The notes under the pieces: generated by a model
Told to the model about the DNA's origin: nothing
Database searches by the model: none
The model's input: only the letters and a program-made list of their open reading frames with translations
Part shown: in pieces, positions 1-8,283 of the stretch
Layout: each line of letters starts with the position of its first letter
Numbering within the stretch: the first letter of the stretch is position 1
Position numbers and translations under genes: made by a program
DNA from: Sphingomonas pruni NBRC 15498
GTDB lineage: Bacteria; Pseudomonadota; Alphaproteobacteria; Sphingomonadales; Sphingomonadaceae
DNA length: 64,000 nucleotides
Assembly (NCBI RefSeq): GCF_001598455.1
Contig: NZ_BCYZ01000019.1
Location: 1-64,000 of the forward strand
Reading direction: 5' to 3'

Positions 1-24
1 CGGGGAGGAATTCTGAGTGGCCCA

Positions 25-756
25 TCAAATCTTCCAGCCGCAATGGATCGCGACCAGACCGCCGAGCATCGGTTCGACCTTGGTCTGAACGAATCCCGCC
101 TCGCCGATCATTTCCTTGAACCGCTCCATGTTCGGAAAGCGGCGGATCGACTCGATCAGATAGCGATAGCTTTCGGCATCGCCGGCGATCGCCTGGCCGA
201 CCTTGGGCACTACATGGTGCGAATAGGCGTCATAGACGTCGCCGAAACCCGGCCACAGGGTGGTGGAAAATTCCAGGCAGAAGAAGCGGCCGCCGCGCTT
301 GAGCACGCGATGGGCCTCGCGAAGCGCCTTGGGGATGTCGGTGACGTTCCGGATGCCGAAGGCGATCGTGTAAGCGTCGAAGAAGCGGTCGGGCCATTGC
401 AGTGTCTCTGCATTGGCCTCGCTCCACACCAGGCCGTCGATGCCGCGCTTGGCGGCACGCTCGATCCCGACCTCAAGCATCGCCGGGTTGATGTCGGCAA
501 CGGTGATCGCGGCGCCCGATTTCTCCATCCGGAACGCGATGTCGCCGGTGCCGCCGGCCATATCGAGGATCGCCTCTCCGGCACGCGGCTTAACGCGGCG
601 GACGAACACGTCTTTCCAAACGCGGTGCAGCCCGCCCGACATGGCGTCGTTCATCACGTCATATTTGCTGGCGACGCTGGCGAAGACGCCGCCGACGCGG
701 CGGGTCTTTTCCTCGGGGCTGACATCTTCGTAGCCGAAGGAGACTGTATCGGTCAT
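25..756 (-). CDS. ubiE: Ubiquinone/menaquinone biosynthesis C-methyltransferase UbiE
   Basis: This is a class I SAM-dependent methyltransferase of about 243 residues that C-methylates the polyprenyl-benzoquinol ring in ubiquinone synthesis, at the membrane face in the cytoplasm. The family N-terminus is visible (VGGVFASVASKYDVMND), followed by the SAM-binding loop ILDMAGGTGDIAFR and the UbiE signature RNVTDIPKALREAHRVLKRGG. The frame stays open 14 codons further upstream, but the MTDTVSFGYEDV start at 756 matches the family better. It is divergent from mutM with a 56-bp gap. Length and motifs are normal for the family. Confidence 0.96.
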   Translation of the reverse strand: MTDTVSFGYEDVSPEEKTRRVGGVFASVASKYDVMNDAMSGGLHRVWKDVFVRRVKPRAGEAILDMAGGTGDIAFRMEKSGAAITVADINPAMLEVGIERAAKRGIDGLVWSEANAETLQWPDRFFDAYTIAFGIRNVTDIPKALREAHRVLKRGGRFFCLEFSTTLWPGFGDVYDAYSHHVVPKVGQAIAGDAESYRYLIESIRRFPNMERFKEMIGEAGFVQTKVEPMLGGLVAIHCGWKI

Positions 757-812
757 GCGCGCGGCTCTAGCGGGCGCTTGTGGCGGGGGCAAACCCAACC
801 TAGCTGGGTAAT

Positions 813-1625
813 GTGCCTGAACTTCCAGAAGTCGAAACGACCGTTCGCGGCCTCGAGCCCGTCCTCAAGGGTCGGCGGCTTACCCGCGTCGTCACGCATC
901 GCGGCGACCTCAGGCGGCCGTTCCCGCCCGATCTTGCCCAGCGGATGACCGGGGCGACGGTTACGGGGCTGGGGCGCCGCGCCAAATACGGGCTGGTCGA
1001 GACCGACCGCGGCGACACGATGATCTTCCATCTCGGCATGTCCGGGCGATGGCGAGTCGATCCCCACGAATTGCTGCCGCACGATCATCTCGTGATCGAT
1101 ACCCAGGAAGGACGCCGCATCGTGCTCAACGACCCGCGGCGATTCGGGTCGGTCGATCTGGTGCCGACCGAAGGCCTTGCGGACTTCCCCGCGTTCAAGG
1201 CGCTGGGCCCCGAGCCGCTCGGCCCGGACTTCACCGCGCCTTATCTCAAGGCTGCGCTCAAGACCCGGTTCGCGTCGATCAAGCAGATGCTGCTCGACCA
1301 GCGGATCGTCGCGGGTTTGGGCAACATCTATGTGTGCGAGGCGCTCTATGCCGCACGCATCTTGCCTAAGCGCGAAGCGGGACGGATCAGCCTCGCGCGG
1401 CTCGAACGACTGGTGCGCGAGGTTCGTGCTGTGCTCGATTCGGCGATCGCGGCGGGGGGATCGAGCCTGCGCGATTTCGCCCGGCCGGACGGCGAGCTCG
1501 GCTATTTCTCCAAGCAATTCGCCGTCTATGGCCGGGAAGGCGAACCATGCGGCTGCGGCGGCGTCGTTCAGCGCTATGTCGAAGGCGGCCGGTCGACCTT
1601 CTGGTGTCCTTCCTGCCAGACTTAG
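813..1625 (+). CDS. mutM: Formamidopyrimidine-DNA glycosylase (MutM/Fpg)
   Basis: This bifunctional glycosylase/AP lyase removes 8-oxoguanine and formamidopyrimidines in base excision repair. The 270-residue protein starts at GTG and reads MPELPEVETTVRGLEP; the Pro and Glu after the initiator Met are the catalytic residues. The conserved Lys lies in RRAKYGLVETDRG and the helix-two-turn-helix in QRIVAGLGNIYVCEALY. The C-terminal zinc finger is present (EPCGCGGVVQR then FWCPSCQ), although its first cysteine pair has one residue between the cysteines instead of the usual two. It sits between ubiE and rpsT, an arrangement familiar from alphaproteobacteria. Confidence 0.97.
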   Translation: MPELPEVETTVRGLEPVLKGRRLTRVVTHRGDLRRPFPPDLAQRMTGATVTGLGRRAKYGLVETDRGDTMIFHLGMSGRWRVDPHELLPHDHLVIDTQEGRRIVLNDPRRFGSVDLVPTEGLADFPAFKALGPEPLGPDFTAPYLKAALKTRFASIKQMLLDQRIVAGLGNIYVCEALYAARILPKREAGRISLARLERLVREVRAVLDSAIAAGGSSLRDFARPDGELGYFSKQFAVYGREGEPCGCGGVVQRYVEGGRSTFWCPSCQT

Positions 1626-1963
1626 TCTCGCGTCGCTTCGAAAGAGATTCGCACAAAGGCGCGAAGGCGCAAAGAAGAGTGAGAGTTCGCGCTGGGGCGC
1701 CGAGATCGCGGAGATGTGAAATTGCGCGGGACAGCGAGCCCTTTTCCGACGGCCACGGAGACAGGCTGCTGGCGCAGCCAGCGATAGACCTCTGCGTTCC
1801 CTGCGCCTCTGCGCGCACAAAACTTGGCGCCTTCGTGCCTTTGCATGAGCCTCTTCCATCTCAACGCGGTTGACCGAATCCCTATCGCTCGCTAAGGGCC
1901 ACCGCTTCCGGGCGCCGCCTTGTGCGGTGCCTGTCCCATTTTTGCGAGACTTAGAGGACTTTC
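1626..1963. repeat. Intergenic region with GC-rich inverted repeat, mutM-rpsT
   Basis: There is no gene in this 338-bp gap. It holds an imperfect inverted repeat: the arm at 1652-1670 (CACAAAGGCGCGAAGGCGC) pairs, with about two mismatches, with 1826-1844 (GGCGCCTTCGTGCCTTTGC). Between them are further arms rich in GCGCCTCTGCG-like words. This type of element (caaaggcgc...) is a widespread intergenic repeat in sphingomonads and other GC-rich bacteria. The last 100 bp must carry the rpsT promoter. Confidence 0.6.
1870..1898 (+). promoter_or_regulatory. Possible rpsT promoter
   Basis: A good -35 hexamer TTGACC (1870-1875) is followed after 17 bp by TAAGGG (1893-1898), a weak -10. The distance to the rpsT start at 1964 is plausible for a ribosomal protein leader. 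It was called by eye from one good hexamer only, so the confidence is low. Confidence 0.3.
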
Positions 1964-2224
1964 ATGGCGAACACGCCGCAAGCGAAGAAGCGTATCCGTC
2001 GCAACGAGCGTCGCGCGGAAATCAACGGCAACCGCGTCGGCCGTATCCGTACGTTCGTCAAGAAGGTCGAATCGGCTTTGGCCGCCGGCGACAAGGAAGC
2101 CGCCGCCGTTGCGCTGGCTGCCGTGCAGCCCGAGCTGCAGCGTGGCGTCGCCAAGGGCGTGCTCCACAAGAACACCGCGAGCCGCAAATTCTCGCGTCTG
2201 ACCAAGCGACTCGCCTCGCTCTGA
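1964..2224 (+). CDS. rpsT: 30S ribosomal protein S20
   Basis: S20 is a primary 16S rRNA-binding protein of the small subunit. The 86-residue protein starts [19 protein letters not shown], is rich in Lys, Arg and Ala, and ends [14 protein letters not shown], all typical of bacterial S20. A purine-rich AGAGGA lies about 7 bases upstream of the ATG. It is monocistronic, being followed directly by a strong intrinsic terminator. S20 next to dnaA is a recurrent alphaproteobacterial arrangement. Confidence 0.98.
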   Translation: MANTPQAKKRIRRNERRAEINGNRVGRIRTFVKKVESALAAGDKEAAAVALAAVQPELQRGVAKGVLHKNTASRKFSRLTKRLASL

Positions 2225-2252
2225 AATTACCCGATTTGGTAGCGGGGATGGC

Positions 2253-2286
2253 GCCCGCCGGTGAGAAATTCACCGGCGGGCTTTTT
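2253..2286 (+). terminator. Rho-independent terminator of rpsT
   Basis: A perfect 12-bp stem (GCCCGCCGGTGA at 2253-2264 with its complement at 2270-2281), a 5-base loop GAAAT and a run of five T directly after the stem form a textbook intrinsic terminator, 28 bp after the rpsT stop. Confidence 0.93.
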
Positions 2287-2704
2287 GCTGTCGGGCGCTC
2301 CCGCCATGCTGCTCTGCAGCGATCTCCATACCCGGCATTCGAACGAATCCCATAACCATGGGAAAACCTAGCGATTCGCAAATGTTTCACAGAAACGTCA
2401 CGTGAAATTTACCCGGATTCAGTGGGTTATTTAGAGAATCCCTGATTTCTGCGGGTCAGGGCGAGTCAACGTTTTTATTTTAATATTTCTGTCATCGTCG
2501 GGCTTGATCAGGGGCGTCCGAGCTTCATAATCGGCCTTCGCAGCACCGGTCAGGTGCTCGCCGAATCATAGCAGTTCTCGCGGTCAGGCGGATGCGTTTC
2601 CGGCTGGGGGAGTCGTCTGTCTGAAAAAGGGCCGGTCGCGGGGGCGTTGGCTGGTGGAGAAGGGGTTGTTGCGGGTGGCGGTTTCGTTGGCAAAGGACGG
2701 TGTT
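2287..2704. other. rpsT-dnaA intergenic region, locally AT-rich
   Basis: There is no gene in this roughly 400-bp stretch. Bases 2380-2510 are clearly more AT-rich than the surroundings (for example TTTTTATTTTAATATTTCTG near 2472-2491) and include the short dyad GTTTC-ACA-GAAAC. They should carry the dnaA promoter. I looked for the DnaA-box consensus TTATCCACA on both strands and saw no convincing match, so I do not call an origin here. In related alphaproteobacteria the origin is often near hemE instead. Confidence 0.5.
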
Positions 2705-4057
2705 GTGCCCGGGGAAGTTCTCAATGCCTGGGCGCGAATCCGCAAGAACCTGAGGGAATCGGCTGGTGCGCGTCTGTTCGAGCAATGGCTCAAGCCGATC
2801 GAGCTCGACGACAGCGACGACGAAACGACCGTACGCCTGACCCTGCCATCGGCATTCACCGCCAATTGGGTCCGCAACCATTATCAGGACCGGCTGGTCC
2901 AGGAATTTCGCGCCGCGATCCCGGCGATTCGCACCGTCTCGATCGAAGTGCGCCAGGCATCGGCGCCGGCGGTGTTGCGCATCGCCAGCGACGAGCCAGC
3001 CGAAGCGCCTGCCGCGCCCGTCGAAGCCGCCGAGCGTCCCACGCTCGACCCGCGCCTGACGTTCGAGCGCTTCGTCGTCGATCCGTCGAATCGCGTCGCC
3101 TTCAATGCTGCCAGGGCATTGGCGGAACCGGGCGTGCCTCGGTTCAGCCCGTTGTTCCTCCATTCGGGCACCGGTCTCGGCAAGACTCATCTGATGCACG
3201 CGATCGGCCATGCCTATCTCGCGGCGGTTCCCGATGCGCGCGTGTTCCTGATGTCGGCCGAACGATTCATGTTCGAATTCGTCGCGGCGATTCGCGCCAA
3301 CGATACGCATGCCTTCAAGACCCGGCTGCGCGGCGCCGATCTGCTGATGATCGACGATCTGCACTTCATCTCGGGCAAGAAGCCGACCCAGGACGAATTC
3401 TTCCACACGATCAACGAGCTGACCGCGGCCGGCAAGCGCCTGGTGATCACCGCCGACCGTCATCCGCAGGGACTCGACGACGTCGAGGCGCGGATCGTCT
3501 CGCGGCTGGCGATGGGCCTGGTCGCCGACATCAAGACGCCGGACGCGACTCTGCGCCGCGCGCTGCTCGATCATCGCCTCGGCGAGCTGCCCGAGGTGAA
3601 GGTGCCCGAAGACGTGCTTGAGCTGCTCGCGCACAAGGTCACCGGCAGCCTGCGCGAGGTCGAAGGCGCGCTCAATCGGCTGGTCGCCTACGCCCAGTTG
3701 ACGGGCGAGGAGATCAACCTGGAGTTCGCCCAAGCGACGCTCGGCGACGTGCTGCGCGGCGGTACCAAGCGAATCACGATTGACGAGATCCAGCGTGCGG
3801 TGTCGGCGCATTACGACCTCAAGCCGGTCGACCTGGTCTCGGCGCGCCGCGCCGTGGTGGTCGCCCGCCCGCGCCAGATCGCCATGTATCTCGCCAAGCG
3901 CCTGACGACGCGCTCGCTGCCGGAGATCGGCCGCAAATTCGGCGGCCGCGATCATTCGACCGTGATCCATGCGGTGCGCCGCATCGAGGAACTGCGCGGC
4001 AGCGACAACGAGATCGACGGCGCGGTGCGCAGCCTGATCCGCCAGCTGGAGGGCTGA
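2705..4057 (+). CDS. dnaA: Chromosomal replication initiator DnaA
   Basis: DnaA binds DnaA boxes and melts oriC in an ATP-dependent way. In the roughly 450-residue product I see domain I (AWARIRKNLRESAGARLF), a short Ala/Pro/Glu-rich linker, the AAA+ domain with Walker A SGTGLGKTH (about residue 154) and Walker B LLMIDDLHF (about residue 213), and the C-terminal DNA-binding signature GGRDHSTVIHAVRRI. I chose the GTG at 2705 because AAGGA (2693-2697) lies 7 bases upstream and DnaA normally starts just before the AW-R motif. The frame is open from a GTG at 2654, which would add 17 residues. Confidence 0.97.
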   Translation: MPGEVLNAWARIRKNLRESAGARLFEQWLKPIELDDSDDETTVRLTLPSAFTANWVRNHYQDRLVQEFRAAIPAIRTVSIEVRQASAPAVLRIASDEPAEAPAAPVEAAERPTLDPRLTFERFVVDPSNRVAFNAARALAEPGVPRFSPLFLHSGTGLGKTHLMHAIGHAYLAAVPDARVFLMSAERFMFEFVAAIRANDTHAFKTRLRGADLLMIDDLHFISGKKPTQDEFFHTINELTAAGKRLVITADRHPQGLDDVEARIVSRLAMGLVADIKTPDATLRRALLDHRLGELPEVKVPEDVLELLAHKVTGSLREVEGALNRLVAYAQLTGEEINLEFAQATLGDVLRGGTKRITIDEIQRAVSAHYDLKPVDLVSARRAVVVARPRQIAMYLAKRLTTRSLPEIGRKFGGRDHSTVIHAVRRIEELRGSDNEIDGAVRSLIRQLEG

Positions 4058-4092
4058 AGTCTGGTCGTGGGTGCGGCGCGGCGATAACTGAA

Positions 4093-4195
4093 GCGCCTCC
4101 CCGGCGAAGGCCGGGGCCCAATTGCCAGGCATCCTCGACGGCGGGATGCCATCTCAACGACGTCGATACTGGGCCCCGGCCTTCGCCGGGGAAGC
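4093..4195. repeat. Palindromic repeat element after dnaA
   Basis: A near-perfect 23-bp inverted repeat (4098-4120 with 4170-4192, core CCCCGGCGAAGGCCGGGG, itself a hairpin) flanks an inner pair GGCATCC/GGATGCC. It sits between the convergent dnaA and inositol-phosphatase genes and could end transcription on both sides, but it has no T-run. It is one of several mobile-looking palindromes in the window. Confidence 0.8.
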
Positions 4196-4256
4196 GTAAA
4201 GGCAAGGGCCGCTTTTCAGCTTTGCTGAGATGAACTCTGGGCAAGTATGCGAATTC

Positions 4257-5039
4257 TCAGCGTGGCTTGCCCAACGCCGCCACTGCGCGCTCGTGCAGCC
4301 GCGCGATCGCCGCGAGGTGGATACCGGGCGCGGTCGCGAGCACGCCGAACGCTTCGGCACGCGGCGTGTTGAATCGCAGCTTGCGCCCGACCGCGTCGCT
4401 CACCGCACAGCCAGCCTCGCGCGCGATCAGCACGGCGGCGGCGATATCCCATTCATTGCCCCAGCGGATCGTCGCGAGCAGATCGGCCTGGCCCGCCGCG
4501 ACCATCGCTATGCGCAGGGCGATCGAGTTGGGCTTGGTGACAGCGACTAGATCCGCGTCCACGCTGGGCAATATATCGGTCGGGGTGCGTGCGCCGGTGA
4601 AGATCGTGCGTCCGCTATGCATTGTCGGCTGACCGTTGAGGGTCGTACCCTTGCCCGTCTCGGCGCGCCAGACCTCTCCTAGGGCGGGAGCATCGAGCAC
4701 CGCCGCCACCGGCTGCTCGCCATCGACCAGCGCGATCGACACCGCCCAACCCTCGCGCCCGCGAATGAAGTCGCGCGTGCCGTCGATCGGATCGACCACC
4801 CAGCAGCGGCGATGGTTGAGCCGCACCGCATCGTCGACCGTTTCCTCCGACAGCCAGCCCGCATCGGGCGCGAGCGCGGTCAGCCGTTCGCGCAGCAGGG
4901 AATTGACGTCGAGATCGACCTGACAGACCGGGTTGCCCGGGGCCTTTTCCCAACGGGCGAAGTCGGTCCGCCACCGCGCAAGCGCATAGGCTCCCGCTTC
5001 GGCAGCGATCGCCGCAATGTCGTCGACCAGCTCAGCCAC
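4257..5039 (-). CDS. Inositol monophosphatase family protein (CysQ/HisN-like)
   Basis: A Mg-dependent, Li-sensitive phosphatase-fold protein of 260 residues. The metal-binding motifs are visible: the Glu of GWLSEETVDD, then WVVDPIDGTRDFIRG, and near the C-terminus GNEWDIAAAVLIAREAG. The family covers inositol-1-phosphatase, 3'(2'),5'-bisphosphate nucleotidase (CysQ) and histidinol-phosphatase (HisN). The motifs do not settle which of these it is, and CysQ-like is my first guess. Its start overlaps the pmbA stop by 8 bases, so the two are probably cotranscribed with ubiA upstream. Confidence 0.88.
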   Translation of the reverse strand: MAELVDDIAAIAAEAGAYALARWRTDFARWEKAPGNPVCQVDLDVNSLLRERLTALAPDAGWLSEETVDDAVRLNHRRCWVVDPIDGTRDFIRGREGWAVSIALVDGEQPVAAVLDAPALGEVWRAETGKGTTLNGQPTMHSGRTIFTGARTPTDILPSVDADLVAVTKPNSIALRIAMVAAGQADLLATIRWGNEWDIAAAVLIAREAGCAVSDAVGRKLRFNTPRAEAFGVLATAPGIHLAAIARLHERAVAALGKPR

Positions 5040-6378
5040 CCGCTACCGTCATTCCATCGACTCGGAGCGTGGGGACATTGGTCGCATATCGGAATTCAAG
5101 GTCGTCGGCGGCGGTCAGCTGGAGAAACATGTCCTTCAGATTGCCGGCAATGGTGAATTCGTCGACCGGCGTGGTGAGCACGCCGTCCTCGATCAGGAAA
5201 CCCGCCGCGCCGCGGCTGTAATCGCCGGTGACGCCGTTGACGCCCTGACCGATCAGCTCGGTGACATAGACGCCGTTCTTTACCCCGGCGATCAAGTCGG
5301 CGCGGCTGACTTTGCCCGCGACAAGATAGGTGTTGGTGGTGCTGACTCCCGGTGCTCCGGCGCCGCCGCGTGCGGCATGGCCGGTAGGTTGGAGCCCGAG
5401 CTGGCGCGCCGACGCCGAATCGAGCAGCCAGGTCGTGAGGATTCCGTCGCGGATCAAGCTGGTCGCCGATACCGCCAGGCCTTCGCCATCGAACGGCCGC
5501 GAGCGCAGGCCGTGCGGGCGGAGCGGATCGTCGATGATCTCGATCCCGCTCGCGAAAATCTGCTCGCCCAATTTGCCGAGCAGGAAGCTGGTGCCGCGCG
5601 CGATCGCCGCGCCCGAAATGGCGCCGGTCAGGTGACCGACCAGCGAGGCGCCGACGCGCGGATCGAACAGCACCGGCATCGGGCCGCTCGCGACCTTGCC
5701 GGGATCGAGCCGGGCGACCGCTCGTTCGCCGGCCTCGCGCCCGATCGTCTCGGGCGAGGGAAGGTGCAGGCGGTGCCGCGCCGAGCGATGGCCGTAATCC
5801 CGCTGCATCGCGCCGCCACTGCCGGCCAGCACGCTGGCCGATACCGAATGGCTGGTCGTGGTATAGGCGCCGGCGAAACCGTGGCTGGTGGCGAGCGCCC
5901 AGGCGACGCGCGAGGCCGACGCGCCGCCGCCTTCGCTGTTGGTGACGCCGGGCACGGCGCGGGCGGCGTCCTCCGCGGCGAGCGCGGTTTGCTTGAGTAT
6001 GGCGGGGGCGGGATCGTCGGCATCCTGCAGATCGAGATCGGGAATCGGCCCCGTCATCAGCCGATCCTGGGGCGCGAGGCCGGCCCATTTGTCCTCGGGC
6101 GCCTCGCGCGCCATCGCCACTGCGCGCTCGACCAGCGCGTCCATCGCGGCTGACGACAGATCGGAGGTGGAAACCGACGCCGACCGCTGCCCGACGAACA
6201 CGCGCAGGCCCAATTGCTCCTCTTCGGAACGGCCGACATCCTCGAGCTCGCCGAGACGCACCGACACTTCAATGCTGGCGGAAGCGCCGAGCACTGCGTC
6301 GGCGGCATCCGCGCCGGCTTTGCGCGCGCGAGTGACGATATCGAGAGCGCGGTCGCGCGCGGCATGGGGAGTGAGCAT
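5032..6378 (-). CDS. pmbA: TldE/PmbA-type metallopeptidase subunit
   Basis: This is the TldE/PmbA half of the TldD-TldE peptidase, which degrades unfolded peptides and matures some ribosomal natural products. The 448-residue protein shows the family pattern throughout: RKAGADAADAVLG, GLRVFVGQRSASVSTSD, and the conserved C-terminal block GVYVTELIGQGVNGVTGDYS followed by GAAGFLIEDG. TldE lacks the HExxxH zinc site of TldD, and none is seen here. The ATG at 6378 was chosen over a GTG three codons upstream. It overlaps the downstream phosphatase gene; the partner tldD is not in the window. Confidence 0.93.
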   Translation of the reverse strand: MLTPHAARDRALDIVTRARKAGADAADAVLGASASIEVSVRLGELEDVGRSEEEQLGLRVFVGQRSASVSTSDLSSAAMDALVERAVAMAREAPEDKWAGLAPQDRLMTGPIPDLDLQDADDPAPAILKQTALAAEDAARAVPGVTNSEGGGASASRVAWALATSHGFAGAYTTTSHSVSASVLAGSGGAMQRDYGHRSARHRLHLPSPETIGREAGERAVARLDPGKVASGPMPVLFDPRVGASLVGHLTGAISGAAIARGTSFLLGKLGEQIFASGIEIIDDPLRPHGLRSRPFDGEGLAVSATSLIRDGILTTWLLDSASARQLGLQPTGHAARGGAGAPGVSTTNTYLVAGKVSRADLIAGVKNGVYVTELIGQGVNGVTGDYSRGAAGFLIEDGVLTTPVDEFTIAGNLKDMFLQLTAADDLEFRYATNVPTLRVDGMTVAGG

Positions 6379-6456
6379 GACCGGCACTTAGGAAGCGCAG
6401 GCGCGCCGGTCAAAGGGCGCCGGTAAAACGGATCGAGATTGGCCGCTGGCGGTCGT

Positions 6457-7380
6457 TCAAAAACTCGTCTGTCCGACGACGAAACAGGCGAGGAACACCA
6501 GCAGCCCGGCGAATCGGTTCGAGCGGAAGCGGCGAAGCGCGCTGGTGCCGTCGGCGGGGTCGAGTGTCGCGACTTGCCAGGCGAAATGCAGCGCGGCCGG
6601 CGCCAGCGCGACAAGTACCAGCGGGTCGGGCCGCAATTCCCACAAGGCCAGTGCCCAGCAGGCGACCGCCAGCGCATAGAAAGTGCCGACGCCCGATCTG
6701 ACCCGGCTGCCCAAAGCGCGCGCCGAGGAACGGACGCCGACCAATGTATCGTCCTCGATATCCTGGAGCGCGTAGATCGTGTCGTAGCCGATGACCCAGA
6801 AGATCGACCCCAGATACAATATCGGCCCCGGCATCATCAGCGACCCGGCGATCTCGCTCCATCCGACCAAGGCCGCCCAGGAAAAGACGATGCCCAGCCA
6901 CGCCTGCGGCCACCAGGTGATGCGCTTCATGAAAGGATAGGCGGCGACCGGCGCCAGGCTGACCAGCGCGACGATCGCGGCATGACGGTGCAGCTGGAGC
7001 AGCACGACCAGCCCGATCAGGCACAGGAACACCAGCCACATCCATGCCGCCTTGAGCGACACTGCGCCCGACGCGAGCGGGCGGCTCCGCGTGCGTTCGA
7101 CCTGGCGATCGAGATCGCGGTCGACGATGTCGTTATAGACGCAGCCGGCACCCCGCATTGCGATGGCTCCGAGTGCGATCCACAGGATCAGGTCCCAGCG
7201 ATCGATCGCGCCATGCGCCAGCGCGATGGCCCAGGCGCCCGGCCAGAACAGCAATTGCCAACCGATCGGCCGATCGAATCGCGCCAGCAGCGCCAAAGCG
7301 CGCGGATAGGGCGGCAACCGCCCGACCAAGCCGCGATATTGGGTGTCTGGGACGATCTCGGACTCGGGTGCTGCAGTCAT
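6457..7380 (-). CDS. ubiA: 4-hydroxybenzoate polyprenyltransferase UbiA
   Basis: This integral membrane prenyltransferase attaches the polyprenyl tail to 4-hydroxybenzoate in ubiquinone synthesis. It is 307 residues with about eight to nine membrane segments. The first Asp-rich motif is CVYNDIVDRDLDRQVERT and the second is ALQDIEDDTLVG, followed by RSSARALG; both bind Mg-diphosphate. The start is ATG at 7380 or the GTG just before it. It heads the likely ubiA-pmbA-phosphatase operon and is divergent from a DUF2147 gene. With ubiE at 25-756 the window holds two ubiquinone genes. Confidence 0.96.
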   Translation of the reverse strand: MTAAPESEIVPDTQYRGLVGRLPPYPRALALLARFDRPIGWQLLFWPGAWAIALAHGAIDRWDLILWIALGAIAMRGAGCVYNDIVDRDLDRQVERTRSRPLASGAVSLKAAWMWLVFLCLIGLVVLLQLHRHAAIVALVSLAPVAAYPFMKRITWWPQAWLGIVFSWAALVGWSEIAGSLMMPGPILYLGSIFWVIGYDTIYALQDIEDDTLVGVRSSARALGSRVRSGVGTFYALAVACWALALWELRPDPLVLVALAPAALHFAWQVATLDPADGTSALRRFRSNRFAGLLVFLACFVVGQTSF

Positions 7381-7494
7381 CACTCATTCACTAGCGACGT
7401 GCGAATTGCCGCACCAGCGCCACGCCTTGCCCCACGACGGACAATTTCTATTTCTAGGTCGAGGGGGCGGGGGAGTGCGTTTTTGGAGTTTGCG

Positions 7495-7932
7495 ATGTCG
7501 ACGATCATGCCCCGACTTCTGGCCTGCGCCGCGCTGACGCTGACCGTCGTTGCGGCGTCTGCACAAGCCGGCCCCGAACCCGATCCGGCACGCGCCGGCG
7601 CGGCGTGGACGGGCACCTGGACCAACATGAACAACACGATGCACGTGCGTGCCGGGCGCTGCGGCGATGCGATGTGCGGCACGGTGATCTGGGCCGACGA
7701 CAAGACCAAGGCCGATATCGCCTCGCGCGGCCGATCCTTGATCGGCACGCAAGTGTTCCGCGAATTCCGTCAGACCGGCCCCAACGAATGGAAGGGCAAG
7801 GTGTACGTTCCCGCGCTCGACCAAACGATTTCAGGGCGGATCGAACTGACCGATTCCGACAGTATCACCGCCAGCGGCTGCGCCTTATTCGGCTTCGGCT
7901 GCCAGACGCGGCACTGGAAACGGATACGCTAG
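7495..7932 (+). CDS. DUF2147 family secreted protein
   Basis: A 145-residue protein with an N-terminal signal peptide (MSTIMPRLLACAALTLTVV, cleavage likely after SAQA). The mature part follows the DUF2147 pattern: GTWTNMNNTMHVRAGRCGD, then CGTVIWADDK, WKGKVYVP and a C-terminal cysteine pair in SGCALFGFGCQTRHW. The start is supported by GGAG about 7 bases upstream of the ATG. DUF2147 proteins are small periplasmic beta-rich proteins of unknown function. A second copy is at 57701-58117, with more distant sequence but the same layout. Confidence 0.88.
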   Translation: MSTIMPRLLACAALTLTVVAASAQAGPEPDPARAGAAWTGTWTNMNNTMHVRAGRCGDAMCGTVIWADDKTKADIASRGRSLIGTQVFREFRQTGPNEWKGKVYVPALDQTISGRIELTDSDSITASGCALFGFGCQTRHWKRIR

Positions 7933-7960
7933 GCCGGTTAACACGTTAAGGGACCAATCC

Positions 7961-8113
7961 ATGGTCCATCTTTCCGTCGCCATTGCCCGGTTCGCAGAGA
8001 CGCTGTTCTGGGGCATCGCCCAGGCGGCGGGGCTGGCGCTGATCGGCGGCGCTTTCGGTATCGCGGCGTTGGCGGTCGGCTGGCGGATGATGCGGCGGAA
8101 GCCGCGGCCCTGA
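7961..8113 (+). CDS. Possible small single-span membrane protein
   Basis: A 50-codon open frame starts at ATG, 28 bases after the DUF2147 stop, with AGGGA (7949-7953) at ribosome-binding distance. It reads MVHLSVAIARFAETLFWG, then one hydrophobic segment (LALIGGAFGIAALAVGW) and a basic tail (RMMRRKPRP), so it would be an N-out single-pass protein. The positive-inside tail and the spacing favour a real gene, but I know no family for it and chance cannot be excluded. Confidence 0.45.
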   Translation: MVHLSVAIARFAETLFWGIAQAAGLALIGGAFGIAALAVGWRMMRRKPRP

Positions 8114-8131
8114 TCTAAGGCATCCCGCACA

Positions 8132-8232
8132 TTCCCCCTCCCGCTTGCGGGAGGGGTTAGGGGAGGGCGTGTTCTGAGGCGATGTCCTGCAGAAACAAAC
8201 CCTCCCCCGACCCTTCCGCAAGCGGGAGGGGA
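8132..8232. repeat. Palindromic repeat, CCCTCCCGCTTGCGGGAGGG family
   Basis: The two arms (8132-8173 and 8194-8232) are imperfectly complementary, and each carries its own hairpin of the type CCCTCCCGC-TT-GCGGGAGGG. It lies between the small membrane ORF and rsmE. A close relative is at 59107-59208 and a looser one at 63600-63735. Confidence 0.85.
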
Positions 8233-8283
8233 AAAGAGTGGCGCCGCTAGCTCCCGAGAGACGAACTCGCTAAGTCGCGGGGC

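Noticed and set aside
2380..2510. Possible oriC next to dnaA
   Set aside because: AT-rich, but no DnaA boxes seen; origins in this group are often elsewhere.
2525..4132. 535-codon open frame antisense to dnaA
   Set aside because: Shadow of dnaA with low-complexity composition; no motif, start or Shine-Dalgarno.
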